From the NCBI GenBank assembly GCA_009192285.1, contig CM018603.1, forward strand, positions 6,445,613 to 6,509,612: a stretch of 64,000 nt of DNA, in the 5' to 3' direction. The translations under genes were made by a program, and so were the position numbers. The notes below the pieces were generated by a model that did not search any database, was not told where the DNA came from, and was given only the letters and a program-made list of their open reading frames with translations. Position 1 is the stretch's first letter; the number at the start of each line of letters is the position of its first letter. Positions 1 to 9,726 of this stretch are shown here, in pieces. This DNA comes from Morchella semilibera. Lineage: Eukaryota; Ascomycota; Pezizomycetes; Pezizales; Morchellaceae.

Positions 1-910
1 CGAGCGGGCTGCTGTGCGACAGCGGTCCGCAAATTCCTTGACGAGCTCGTTGGTGGAGACCTCAGCGGGCGGGGTAGACTGTAGTACCTGCTCAAGGAGC
101 GAGGCGGAGGTGCGCGCTTCGGAGATGCGCGCGGTGAGCTCGAGCATGCTGGGGAGGCCCTGGTGGTGGTGGTACTGCGAGGAGGGCTGCGCCCGCGACG
201 AGCGGTGATTGCGCGTTTCAGGGGCGTAGGGGATGGTAGTGTCGCCGCTGCCACCGACGGCCGCGGGGGTCAGCATGGCAGCATAGTTCATGGAGCGCTT
301 TTCCTTAAGCCAGACCTCGCGGAGCGCGGCGAGGCCCTCGTCATCGCTCTTGGCGCCCTCCCAGTACTCAAGTGTTTCTCCGAGGATCTGACGGACGCTT
401 GGGTCTGTGCCGCGGCGGAGAAGGTCCTTGACGGCGTTGACAAACTTTGGGTCAGCAAGGTTGCGGGTGAAGGTGCGTCCGGGATTATCGCTGAGGATGC
501 GCAAAATCATGATGGCGTTGTACTGCTTGTGTGGTTGGGTAGCGTTGTGTTTGGGGTCGAGGTGTTTACGGATGGCTGAGGCGGCGGCGGCGCAGGCGGT
601 GGGCGAGGATTCAGCGCTATCGACGATGGTGGGGAGGTGGAGGACTTCGGAGCCAGCTGTAGAGGTGGGCCCACCGGAGGAGATGAAGAGGAGAGAGATT
701 TTAGGATCGCGGCCTCGGGGGTGTCGTTGGGTGAGGGGTGGTCGGGGGTTGGGGAGCGGCGGCCTGAGGGGTGGGGGTAGTGTTAGAGGAGCTGTGATTA
801 GGTGGGGGGGGGGGTGTATTGAGGGGAGGGGGGGAGGGGGCCTTACTACTACTGTTGCTGCGTTTGAAAGAGGTCATTAAACGCTTCATGGCTGCTGTGG
901 TGCTCTCCAC
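1..910 (-). CDS. VHS/GAT-domain trafficking protein, 5' part
   Basis: Partial gene: the start is at 910 and the 3' end lies beyond the left edge. I infer exon 1 at 910-847, a short intron at 846-764 (GTAAGG donor, CTAATCAC and CTAAC branch candidates, CAG acceptor) and exon 2 from 763 leftwards. After a Ser/Pro-rich start come an NDTPEAAIL segment, then a VHS-type superhelix (HLPTIVDSAESSPTAC, QYNAIMILRILSDNPG, FTRNLADPKFVNAVKDLL, DPSVRQILGETLEYWEG). Next is a linker with HHHQG and the beginning of a GAT-like helical region (LELTARISEARTSASLLEQV). VHS-GAT proteins (the Lsb5/GGA/TOM1 type) bind ubiquitinated cargo and clathrin or actin regulators at endosomes; that role is inferred from the family. 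The frame of NDTPEA and the frame of the VHS core do not agree: near 683-700, inside a CT dinucleotide run, either one base is missing or two are extra. An Lsb5 orthologue is possible but not proven. Confidence 0.72.
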
Positions 911-3900
911 TGTATTCTGCTATGTGCTATCTACTCTGTGGTGGTGATGATGATGATGGTGGTGATGATAAAGCTGTAGATGGTAGATGTATGGAGTAAG
1001 AGAGTATCGACGGAGAGAGGGGAAGAGAGGGAGAGAGAGAGAAAGAAAGAAAGAGGACGAGTGGATAGATGTTGGTTATGTATCGTGTTGTTGTTGGATG
1101 TAAGTAGTTAGTAGCTCGAATTAAAGTGTCGTTGGGGGACCGGGGTGACGCGTAACAGGTAAAGGGTGGGGTGGTGTTGCAATGAAGCACAGACGGTGAG
1201 AATGATAGATAATTATATTCTAATCGAAGAAGAAGAGAAGAGAAGTGAGACCTGCAGCAGTGAATCTTCTCTACTTCAAAGCACATGTAGTAGTAGTAGT
1301 AGTACCTGCCTATAGGTATTTATGTATGGGGCAATTGGGTTCTCAACCCTTGTCTATGATACTTGAGTGAGTGAGTGGAGTTGCCCTGCGTGTGCTGATG
1401 TGATGCGCTGCGGGGATAATAAGGATTACTTGGATAGAAGGATCCCCTCCATATCTACAGCTACACTCTCTTCGGGCGATAACCCGAATGCGTTTATTCC
1501 TGCACAGCACCGGTCCGTACCTTAACGTAGCGAGAGAACCCTTCCCCTCTCCCCTCTCCCCTCTCCCCTCTCCCCTCTCCTCTCTCGCCCCTCCCCAAGA
1601 CTTCTATTTATGCATATTGTGGCTGTGTCCCCCGACAATGTCGTCGTCGTCGTGGAGCGTGTCGTCAGCACACGGAGTTAATTAACAGTGGGGATCGATT
1701 GCGTGGATGCGCGATAATACACATGATAATTCCTTGGATCTGTAGGGATTGGCTGGGCCTCTTTGGGGAGTTTGTGGTTGTGGGTTGCGGTTGCGGGGAG
1801 TGCCGCGCGGCAGCCTTGGTGAGTCATGGAAAGTCACTCGGGCGGGCGGTGGGACTATGGGTAAGGGTTATTTGGGGAGGGGTTTCTTGATGCGTTGATC
1901 ACGGGCCTTACTTCCACGGATAGGAGCCCTCTCATAAAGTATCTTCGAAACCGAAGATCTACATTCCAGCCAAGTACACACACATATATATTCGCCCACA
2001 CCTGCCCACATCCGCCCACTTAGACTGGCGACGTCAGTCAGGCAAGAACCACATTCCAGGGACGATCGATCTTCATTTGGTGTCACTCGGTGTGCTGTAT
2101 GGCTGAGAGACGGGTGACCTTGATGCCCAAGCACGCCTTCCCCCCTATACTTCCTTCGAGTCTACCTCTACCAGTAGAGTAGGCAGAGAATCGACCTATT
2201 GTTGTAGCCCCCATACACTTACATTTACGTCCTTGTCAATCGAGTCCCACCCCCCTAGTATCTTATACTGTGTTGAAGCAGCATCCCCCACGTAGGATGG
2301 GAAATGCACCTCTCGTCGAATTAGAGAAGTGGCCCGCGGCCGTACTTGTGTCGAGGCAACAGTGCCCCTCTTTCTTGCTTCTTCTTGTGCTGGTTCTATG
2401 TACAGGGTCGAAAAACTCACCTCTAGAAGCCTCAAAAAACTCCCCTCTCGCCAAGCTTTGTGCCCACTCGTTGGAGTAATCCCTATAGTCGAGCGAGGCC
2501 CTTGATGCTCTAGCTCTCTGGGTAGGTCGATCGGTGGGGGTCCTCCGTGCAATGGGACTTACAGTATTCCGACCTCCCTCGGCGGCAACATCTGTGGAGT
2601 AGATGCCTGTAAGCTACGATGGTGGTGGCCCACAGTATGTGGGTGGACTACGGGATTGCGGTTGTGTGTAGGTTTTAGGTTGCGGGTTTGTGTGGGACGG
2701 TTTGGGAGCGGGCAGTTACCCAGCCGACAAGAAGCCCTACCCTACACGTATCTCCCCATAGTCCCACCCTATCCTACCGCATCGCACCACCATTCTATAG
2801 CCATCATACCCCATAGCCATCGACTTCACTAATAAACAAACTACATGTAGCTAACCCACCACCAACGCCGCCATCCAAGCCCCTCAACCTCCACTCTTGA
2901 TAATCCCACACCAGTAATTTGGGCCCTTCCTAGCTAGATATCCGTGCTGTTTAAGCCTGCGCACTAGTCCACCGTCTATTTGGGAGGGGTGCAGCCCCTA
3001 CAGGTTAAAGGATAACCAGATCACAGAAATAAATTCTTGTGCACAAGCTACAAACACCATACCCCCCTCTTGAAGCAATCAGGGTGCTGATTTCGATCTC
3101 TCTCTCGCTACTGAACTGCTGGCTTGTGCCTATGCTGATGAATAGAGTAGGCTCTTTGGTTTTATTGTGAGGGCATCTTTTGGAGTGGGAGGTTATATGG
3201 GATGTCCAGGCCCAGGTGAGTTTTTAAGTTAATCTGGAGTCCCACATGTTAATCTCTGCAGGTGCGCAGTTAGTTTCCGGGGCATCTATAAAACCCCTGG
3301 TGCAGGTGGTAACGGCATCCCCGGTTGCCATCCTAGATACCTTGAAGCATTAGGGGTTTTTACCAGGCTATACCAGTTTCCGAATCTCTTCCCCCAGAGA
3401 AAGAAGGGAGTAGCTTTAGGATGGAGAGGTCCTCTAAAAAAAAAAAGAGGCAAATACCAGACCGGGACTCTTTAGATAATGGATCTTTTATCGCGAACAG
3501 CCTCCGGAAATGATGTAGCTCATGGGTAAAGAAGAGCCTACCTTCCCATCACATTTTCAACAAACGGCTATGAATAGGAGCGAGCGAATCCTCATGATTT
3601 TATGGGCCGTTGTTAGGTCAGGGCTTTTACTCAACCAGTGTTTTTTTTACGGGGCTCGGTAGATGATCTGTGGCTGCAAATGATGCCTGGGTTGCAGATA
3701 CATGTTTCCTTCTAGGCATGAGATACGTGCTAGGGGAAGTGAGTATATATGCTTGCTTTTATTTCTCTCCGCTTCCGCTGCACAGTGTGCGGTGCGTTGT
3801 TCCCCCTTCTGACTCTTACCTAGCTGCTAGTCTCTGTAGTTTTTTTTTTTTGCTGTGAAGTGCATCCTCAGTATTATTTGGGGTTGAGTGAAGTTGGATA

Positions 3901-6403
3901 CCTCAGTCACTCCCGCTAGATACTAACTGGAGAAGGATGGGATTGCAGAACCTTTACCAGGCCAAAAATACATGGACCAGGCCAATGTTTGCAAGTGGAT
4001 CTCCTTTCCTAGGGGTAAGGAACAGCCCCGGACCAACCCTCTCTTAAAGGATCAACTTTGGGTCGGATACCTTAATAAAATTGTAGGTTCACCGTTCCGC
4101 GTCTGCTCCCGGAGAAAGTGCGTACCGACGAATCTAGGGCGCGTACCTTATTTTTTTGACTAGTACTTTCGTCTTATAAACCTGGTGGAGTGCCTGCAGA
4201 GTTTAAAGTGGGGGTAAGTGTGTTATAGGTGGTCGTCTACCTAGCGTGGGGGTAGGGGGGGGGTGATGAGATGTTTGTAATTTCTTCACTTGGCTGCTTG
4301 GCCCTCTTTTGAGTCTCTTTAGCTGTCTGTTCCTGTATATGTATACTGCTGAAAGCGGTGTTGGGTTTTGTAAGAGAGATGGGGCGCTTTCCACCATAGC
4401 AGCCCATCAGAGCAGAGCGTAAGGCTATCTCACTAGCCACGAAGGAGAGTAGACCCTGGATCAGATTTAGCGAGGGGCTTTAGTGGAGAGAAGGGCGGCA
4501 GATATGCAGGCGGAGACAGAGACGGGGGCTGAGTCCCAGATGTGGGGCTAGTTGCTAATGACTTTTTTGGACGAGTGAGATTTGGTGTTTGGGCGAATGA
4601 TCAGCGCCAGAGGCAGGAATGAATAGACCAACCGCAAGCCTGGATAAATATAGGCCCTGAGTTTAATATGGAGGAGGGGAGTTCCGGAGGAGTGGATGAC
4701 CTGAGTTTTTGCATTTTATAGAACAGGGGGTTGTTGGTTGGCTGGAATGATTAGGGTCCAGGGGTCTCTGGCTATAAAGATGCTGCCCGGACCGGTATCC
4801 TTATGAGTTTATCCTTATGTGGAAGGCTCAGGTTCGGTTTTCTAAGGCCAATTATCGTTGTTATTTGGGAGGGTGTATGGCTTTTGGGGGGGATGGGTTA
4901 TAGCAACCTAGGGTTCGTGGTGGTAGGAGACTCACACAGCCTCATACTCAGGGTCAGGATATCTCTATAGGAAGCTATCCCTCAATTACTTTACAGAACC
5001 CCGGGGGTCGGACAGTCATATCCTTATAGGGCGTATATTCTTTGTAAACAAGTCTTGTGGTGAAGGACTGTTGTAGAGTGTATGGTAGGGAGCCTACTTT
5101 TTGTGGCTTTGCAGTTTTGTGGGTTTTTGTGACTTTGCGGTTTTGTGGGTTTGTGGGGGTTGTGGGTTTGGGGTCGAGCAGTTACCCAGTCATTACAAGA
5201 CCTCACCGCCAACGACATGCAACCATCGACGCAACATACAACTAATGACCTACCGCCACTTTTTCTTGATCAAACTCCGAGTTTACCCCGTCTAGGCCAT
5301 AAGTACTTCTCGCTCTATCCTGGCAAGGAGCCATCTCGGGTGTATTTCGTCTGCCCATTTTCAATCGTTTCCCGCCCCGCACACACAGTTGTCCCCCTTG
5401 CCCTCATACTCTGTCATCACCCACTCTTTTAGGTAACGAAGGGCCTCTATTTTCACCACTAACCTCACACATTCTTCTAGATACCTGCTGTGGGACAGGG
5501 AAACGAATGAGCTATTGCGGTTTAACTAACTGCCCCATTCTTTTTTTTTTAGTCTCATTGTTTAATCGTATGTGGTCTGAAAGCTATTGGTATCATCTTT
5601 AAGTATAAACCAACCCTTGCAATGATCTTGATAAGGGAGACTAGCCAACAGTCTAGTAGGAGCACGAGAGAAAGTACAGCCGGCAAATTAGCTTTTTTGG
5701 ACTTGCCTCGAAATCTGGTTACTGTGCATCTATCGAGAATTGCAACTTTCGACGCCCAGCTCATGCTGCGGTAGCACCTTTTATATCAGAGATACTGCAT
5801 ATAATTTTTGCAGATGAAAAGGTTTTTTTTATCGCCACCCGGGGATTGATCCTTGTTAGTTAAGTCGGATGATGGTAGGATACGTGTAATGAGGGCTGTC
5901 CTGAGGTTCGAAACTCTACTCCAACCTCTGGTAGACAGCCACCATCTATATATAAAAGAGAGACCGGGGCAGGCGAGCCTGCAGCTGTGGCTGCGTGCAA
6001 AATGTGGGACGACACCAGACCAGACGATAAGGGGGACATTAATATATTAGTCCTCGAGAAATTGGTTAGAGTACGAAGCAGAAACTCATCTATCCCACCC
6101 TAGGGTAATATATTTGGAAGGAGGCACCGTAAATGTTAGGACGAGTGATCGGGTGTGAAGGTAAAAGTGTTGACCCTTTCGAGCTTTGCCACTAACTATC
6201 AAGGCCAAAGTATGGCATAGAATCTGTCCCGGTATGTTCCCGAACGCAGTCAGCTTAACACTGGCAATGGAGCTTCGCTAGTATTTACGTTCAGTCAGGT
6301 TCAGTCAGGTTCGTCGTTGTGCCTCGGTAAAAAGCAGGGCCTTGGCAGGAACCACCAATCAAAAATTCTTTATTAAGCTGTTTTAAGCGCGTTGTCATGT
6401 CAA
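911..6403. other. Long gene-poor intergenic region
   Basis: I see no supportable protein gene here. Short open frames occur on both strands but lack splice logic, conserved motifs or codon coherence. The first 350 bases are purine-rich on the plus strand (pyrimidine-rich on the VHS gene's strand) and are probably its promoter and leader. The rest contains homopolymer runs, a C/T minisatellite at 1544-1586 and a triple GTTCAGTCAG tandem near 6290-6313. It may contain decayed transposon sequence, but I cannot name a family. Confidence 0.6.
1544..1586. repeat. CCCCTCT minisatellite
   Basis: Tandem heptamer CCCCTCT repeated about five to six times, then a shorter CTCTCT tail. It is a simple pyrimidine tract with no sign of function. 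Confidence 0.85.
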
Positions 6404-6475
6404 GCTCTTGTGGCCAAGGGGTAAGGCGTCGCACTTGTAATGCGAAGATCTGGAGTTCAAATCTCTACTGGAGCA
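6404..6475 (+). tRNA. tRNA-Thr (anticodon UGU), intronless
   Basis: A 72-nt cloverleaf can be drawn. The acceptor stem GCTCTTG pairs with CTGGAGC, with one T-T mismatch and one G-T pair. The D arm is GCC/GGC with an AAGGGGTAA loop. The anticodon stem TCGCA/TGCGA encloses loop CTTGTAA, giving anticodon TGT at 6436-6438 (reads ACA, Thr). The T stem TGGAG/CTCTA encloses loop TTCAAAT, and the discriminator base is A. It has no intron and is followed directly by a T-rich stop for RNA polymerase III. It stands alone in a gene-poor stretch. The acceptor mismatch is a mild reason to ask whether it is active. Confidence 0.88.
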
Positions 6476-7122
6476 TAACTTTTTGTCCTTTTCTTACTTG
6501 GGCTGGCTTCAGAGACGCGCAAGCGGCCTCAAATTATCACCGACACAATATCTCGCCAAGTCATAGGCATAATACAATACAACTCCTTATTTATGGTGTA
6601 TGCTTAAAGGAGGCCATTACTTTTTATTATTTGTCTATGGACTATTATTGGCGCGGAATATTTTATTGAGACTGCGGGTTTATCCATAAACCATAAGACA
6701 TCACTCGCTCGATCTCTCAAGTCTCACCACCTTCCTAGATTTCAATGCTATTGAAAACGGATGGAAAATGCTCAAAGCAGCCCTAAGAAAGAGATGGAGT
6801 TATATCCGGAGAAGGCCCCATAGTGAAGATGAACTTTTTATTGCAGGTCAGGAGGAGTGGGAGGCAATTCCTCAGCAAAGTTAGATAAGTTGGTGGATTC
6901 CTTACCAAAAAGAATTGAGGCATGTTTGGCAGCAAATGGAGGACACACAAAATGGTATTCACATATTTAATTTCCTTATATTTTATTAAACACTACTATG
7001 TCAATTGATTCGTTGATATTCGGGGGTGTCGCTCGTGGTTGACCCGGGCGAAACCGCACGAACTTGTTGGACGTGGCTGTACTTTCTTTCCTTTCCTTTT
7101 CTCTTCACGCAACATCTTTATA
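6476..7122. other. Spacer between tRNA-Thr and the TIR element
   Basis: No gene can be supported here. The stretch is AT-rich with short open frames only. Confidence 0.5.
6480..6484 (+). terminator. RNA polymerase III T-run terminator
   Basis: A run of five T residues begins five bases after the tRNA-Thr discriminator base. This is the usual Pol III termination signal and supports an intact transcription unit. Confidence 0.7.
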
Positions 7123-7308
7123 CTATCTGATAGACGGTCCAAATTACAACCCGAGACACTTAAACCCTTTATGGCAACGTGATGAATATGACGCTCAATA
7201 AGTCTGAGCTGTAGTTTCCAGCATGCGTGACAGTTTGTGACACTTTTTCAATTCTGTGCGCTTTTTATAGCACGGTTACTAGAAAGGGTTTAAGTGTCTA
7301 TCAGATAG
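7123..7308. mobile_element. Non-autonomous TIR element, copy 1
   Basis: Its ends are inverted: CTATCTGATAGAC at the left and its reverse complement ending in CTATCAGATAG at the right. Further inside, CACTTAAACCCTTT faces AAAGGGTTTAAGTG. The interior (TTTATGGCAACGTGATGAAT and CACGGTTACTAGAAAGGG) matches copy 2 at 8579-8795 in the same orientation. There is no transposase reading frame, so it is a MITE-like element. The left arm carries about 22 extra bases compared with the right. It ends 32 bases before the HNH gene start codon and so probably supplies part of its leader or promoter. I could not define a clean target duplication. Confidence 0.72.
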
Positions 7309-7340
7309 GGAGTGGTCCCCCAACCCTTTTTACGATCAAC

Positions 7341-8303
7341 ATGTCCATTAATCGTTCACGGGGACGCAACGTCCACATCTACGATGCAAGCAATCCTACA
7401 GAGGTTCTCGGGGGCCTCATTCTTACTAACGGCGTGACAAACGCCAACCTCTACTCGATGGTGGATATCATCCTCATCCTTAGTAGCACCTACCACCTAC
7501 AAGATGCACGCCGCAGCCAGCTTGATCGTGATAATACTCCGCTGGAGCCTGGTGATTACTACGTTGTCACTGATGGTGGGTTTCCTCCACATCTACAACA
7601 GTGAAGCAGATGCTGAGTTATAATAGGTTCCATCTCGATCAACAATGAGACTTGCTTTACCCGTACCATTTCTCCGGGTACTGGTACTCGAGTTGCATCC
7701 TTTAGGAAAGCCGTCCGCGACCGGGATCGTCGGTGCGTCATTACTGGAGAAGAGGCGGTCAATATCGATCTTGGAGAATGGGGTGGCTTCGAGGCTGCCC
7801 ACATCTTTCCGTTGGCCTACCTGCACCACTGGAACGAGAACGACTTCGGTAGCTTGATAAGCATCGAGTCGACTGACGGAGAACCCATCAACTCGCTCCA
7901 GAATGGCATACTGCTCAGATCTGACATTCATATCCTGTTTGATAAGTACAATGTGTCCATCAACCCTGACGTATGGCTGTGTCCGTCCCGAGGCATGATT
8001 AATGGCTAATTCGTATTGCATTAGGATGGCTACAAAATCGTCTGTTTCATGAGAGATTCGAAGGGTATAGCTGGGAAACAACTCGACCAACGGTTCCGTG
8101 ACGATCCTCATAGGCCAATCGACCAGCTGTTGCGCTGGCATTTCCAGCAGGCTGTCCTGGCTAATGTGAGGACCGTAGGTGAACCTATATTCGAAGTTGG
8201 TTTCCCGCCGGGTTCTGACATGATTGGTGAGATTCTCGGCGGTCCTAAGGCTGGGGAGAGGATGCAATACGAGCTGTTCAGTCGTTTGGTTGAAGTCACG
8301 TGA
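7341..8303 (+). CDS. HNH endonuclease-domain protein
   Basis: Three exons: 7341-7575, 7627-7970 and 8025-8303, with introns of 51 nt (GTGGGT...AATAG) and 54 nt (GTATGG...TTAG). The product has 285 residues. Exon 2 carries the fungal HNH_2-type core: CVITGEEAVN, then FEAAHIFPLAYLHHW, then INSLQNGILLRSDIHILFDKY, then a C-terminal half beginning DGYKIVCFMRDSKG. The AHI His, the LQNG Asn and the DIH His fit the beta-beta-alpha-metal nuclease fold. Such proteins are numerous in filamentous fungi and mostly of unknown function; a DNA nuclease activity is inferred from the fold only. The gene sits precisely between two same-orientation copies of one MITE-like element (7123-7308 and 8579-8795), which suggests past mobilisation or capture. 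ATG 7341 was chosen because the frame upstream of it belongs to the element. Confidence 0.82.
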
Positions 8304-8578
8304 GTGGCATGGTTTGTAATTAATAACTATCTAATGTCTATTGTTAACGGAGTGCGACCGAATTCACGTGACATTTATCTAATCCATCAGGTCTATGTAT
8401 TCCAATTTATTTATCTTAACGGGGGTACGGGGGCGAAGCCCTTGTATACTCGTAGTTTTCTAACGTTTCCGAAGTAGACTGGGTCTACATATTGGCGTAA
8501 ACCGTGCTTGGCAGCTAGGTTCTGGAATACTCAGGCTTCTAAACTGCCTGGAATAAGTGATATCAGTATCTATAGCCT

Positions 8579-8795
8579 CCTATCTGATAAGTTGTCAGGC
8601 CAAATTTCAATCAGAGCCACTTAAACCCTTTATGGCAACGTGATGAATGTAACGCCTAGAAAGTCTATGTGGTAGTCTTTGGCATGCATGACAGTTTGCA
8701 ACAATATTTCAGTTTCTTGCGCTGTTTATATCACGGTTACTAGAAAGGGTTTAAAGTGCCCCGTTGCAAATTGGCCTGACAACTTATTAGATAGG
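8579..8795. mobile_element. Non-autonomous TIR element, copy 2
   Basis: Arms of about 48 bp pair well: CCTATCTGATAAGTTGTCAG at the left against CTGACAACTTATTAGATAGG at the right, continuing inward through the shared CACTTAAACCCTTT block. The interior resembles copy 1 at roughly 80% by eye. The octamer GTGATATC lies at 8558-8565 and again at 8796-8803. It could be an 8-bp target duplication of hAT type, but about 13 unexplained bases then separate the left copy from the TIR. There is no coding capacity. Confidence 0.72.
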
Positions 8796-9726
8796 GTGAT
8801 ATCTTTGGCGTAAGGGAGGTTTTGAACGCGGATGGTGTAGGTTTATCACAACCGGCACCATAGGGTGCGCCAGCACCCTATGATTCCGAGACAAAAGCTG
8901 GCACATGTCACATGGGCGATTTGTTAAGTATTGAAAATACACTCCATAAGCTGTCGTTGGGCTGAAGCAAGATGCTGGTGATAGGATTGCTGATATCATA
9001 CGTATGCTTCCACCAATTTGCGACACGCGTGATAAGATCTTTAAGATACATGTAATAGGGCACACACACACACATACATATAAACTTTCTGCCTGGTGAT
9101 CTCTTAGATATCACTAAGGATATCAAACCTTACATTCCCTCTCTAGCACGCGTGATCATCAACTGCACGACATTTCTGGGTGAACACAACAAGTGCAAAG
9201 CTTACGTGCAATTCTCTTATCAAAACAACACTAATCTCACATCAAGCGTGTGATAGTTGACATGAAACAGAAAATATTACTTTGAGAATAAGCCGGGGAG
9301 AGGCTGCACTAAGCACGGGAACTAAGACGGCCATGTTGAGGATCGTTCTCAAGCGTAGATAGTATGAATAGCCTAATTTGAACGCAAATTCCCAGCGCCC
9401 TATTCCTCTAAGGACAAGAACCTTATGATGACTGTTTCACATGTTAATTGGTAGGTGTCATAGAGCTACAACGGAGGGAGCCATCCATAAAAATAATTTC
9501 CACCAAAAATATTTATTAACCATATCTAAAGGAATGTCTCGTATAAGTGCATACACCATGTATAATCCAAATAACCCGGTCCGTAGCTCTAATCCCAAAT
9601 GAATGATCCCATACCCAAAGCTCCATAGTAGTCATAATTAAAGAAATGAAGGAATGACATGACCCAAAATGATAATACAAAAAAAAACGAAAAAATCAAA
9701 AGGAAAAAGCCAAAGCTAAATTAAAA
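8796..9726. other. Intergenic region downstream of the HNH gene
   Basis: No gene can be supported. A short CA/TA dinucleotide run lies at about 9061-9082. The last 60-70 bases are A-rich on the plus strand and probably form the 3' untranslated region of the minus-strand wall protein gene. Confidence 0.5.

Noticed and set aside
5853-5925. B-box-like GGTTCGAAACTC suggesting a tRNA or tRNA-derived SINE
   Set aside because: No acceptor stem, no clean T stem and only a weak A-box; no second copy was seen.
7593-8267. 224-codon antisense ORF across the HNH gene
   Set aside because: It is the mirror of exons 2-3 and spans both introns; the plus-strand reading carries the HNH motif.
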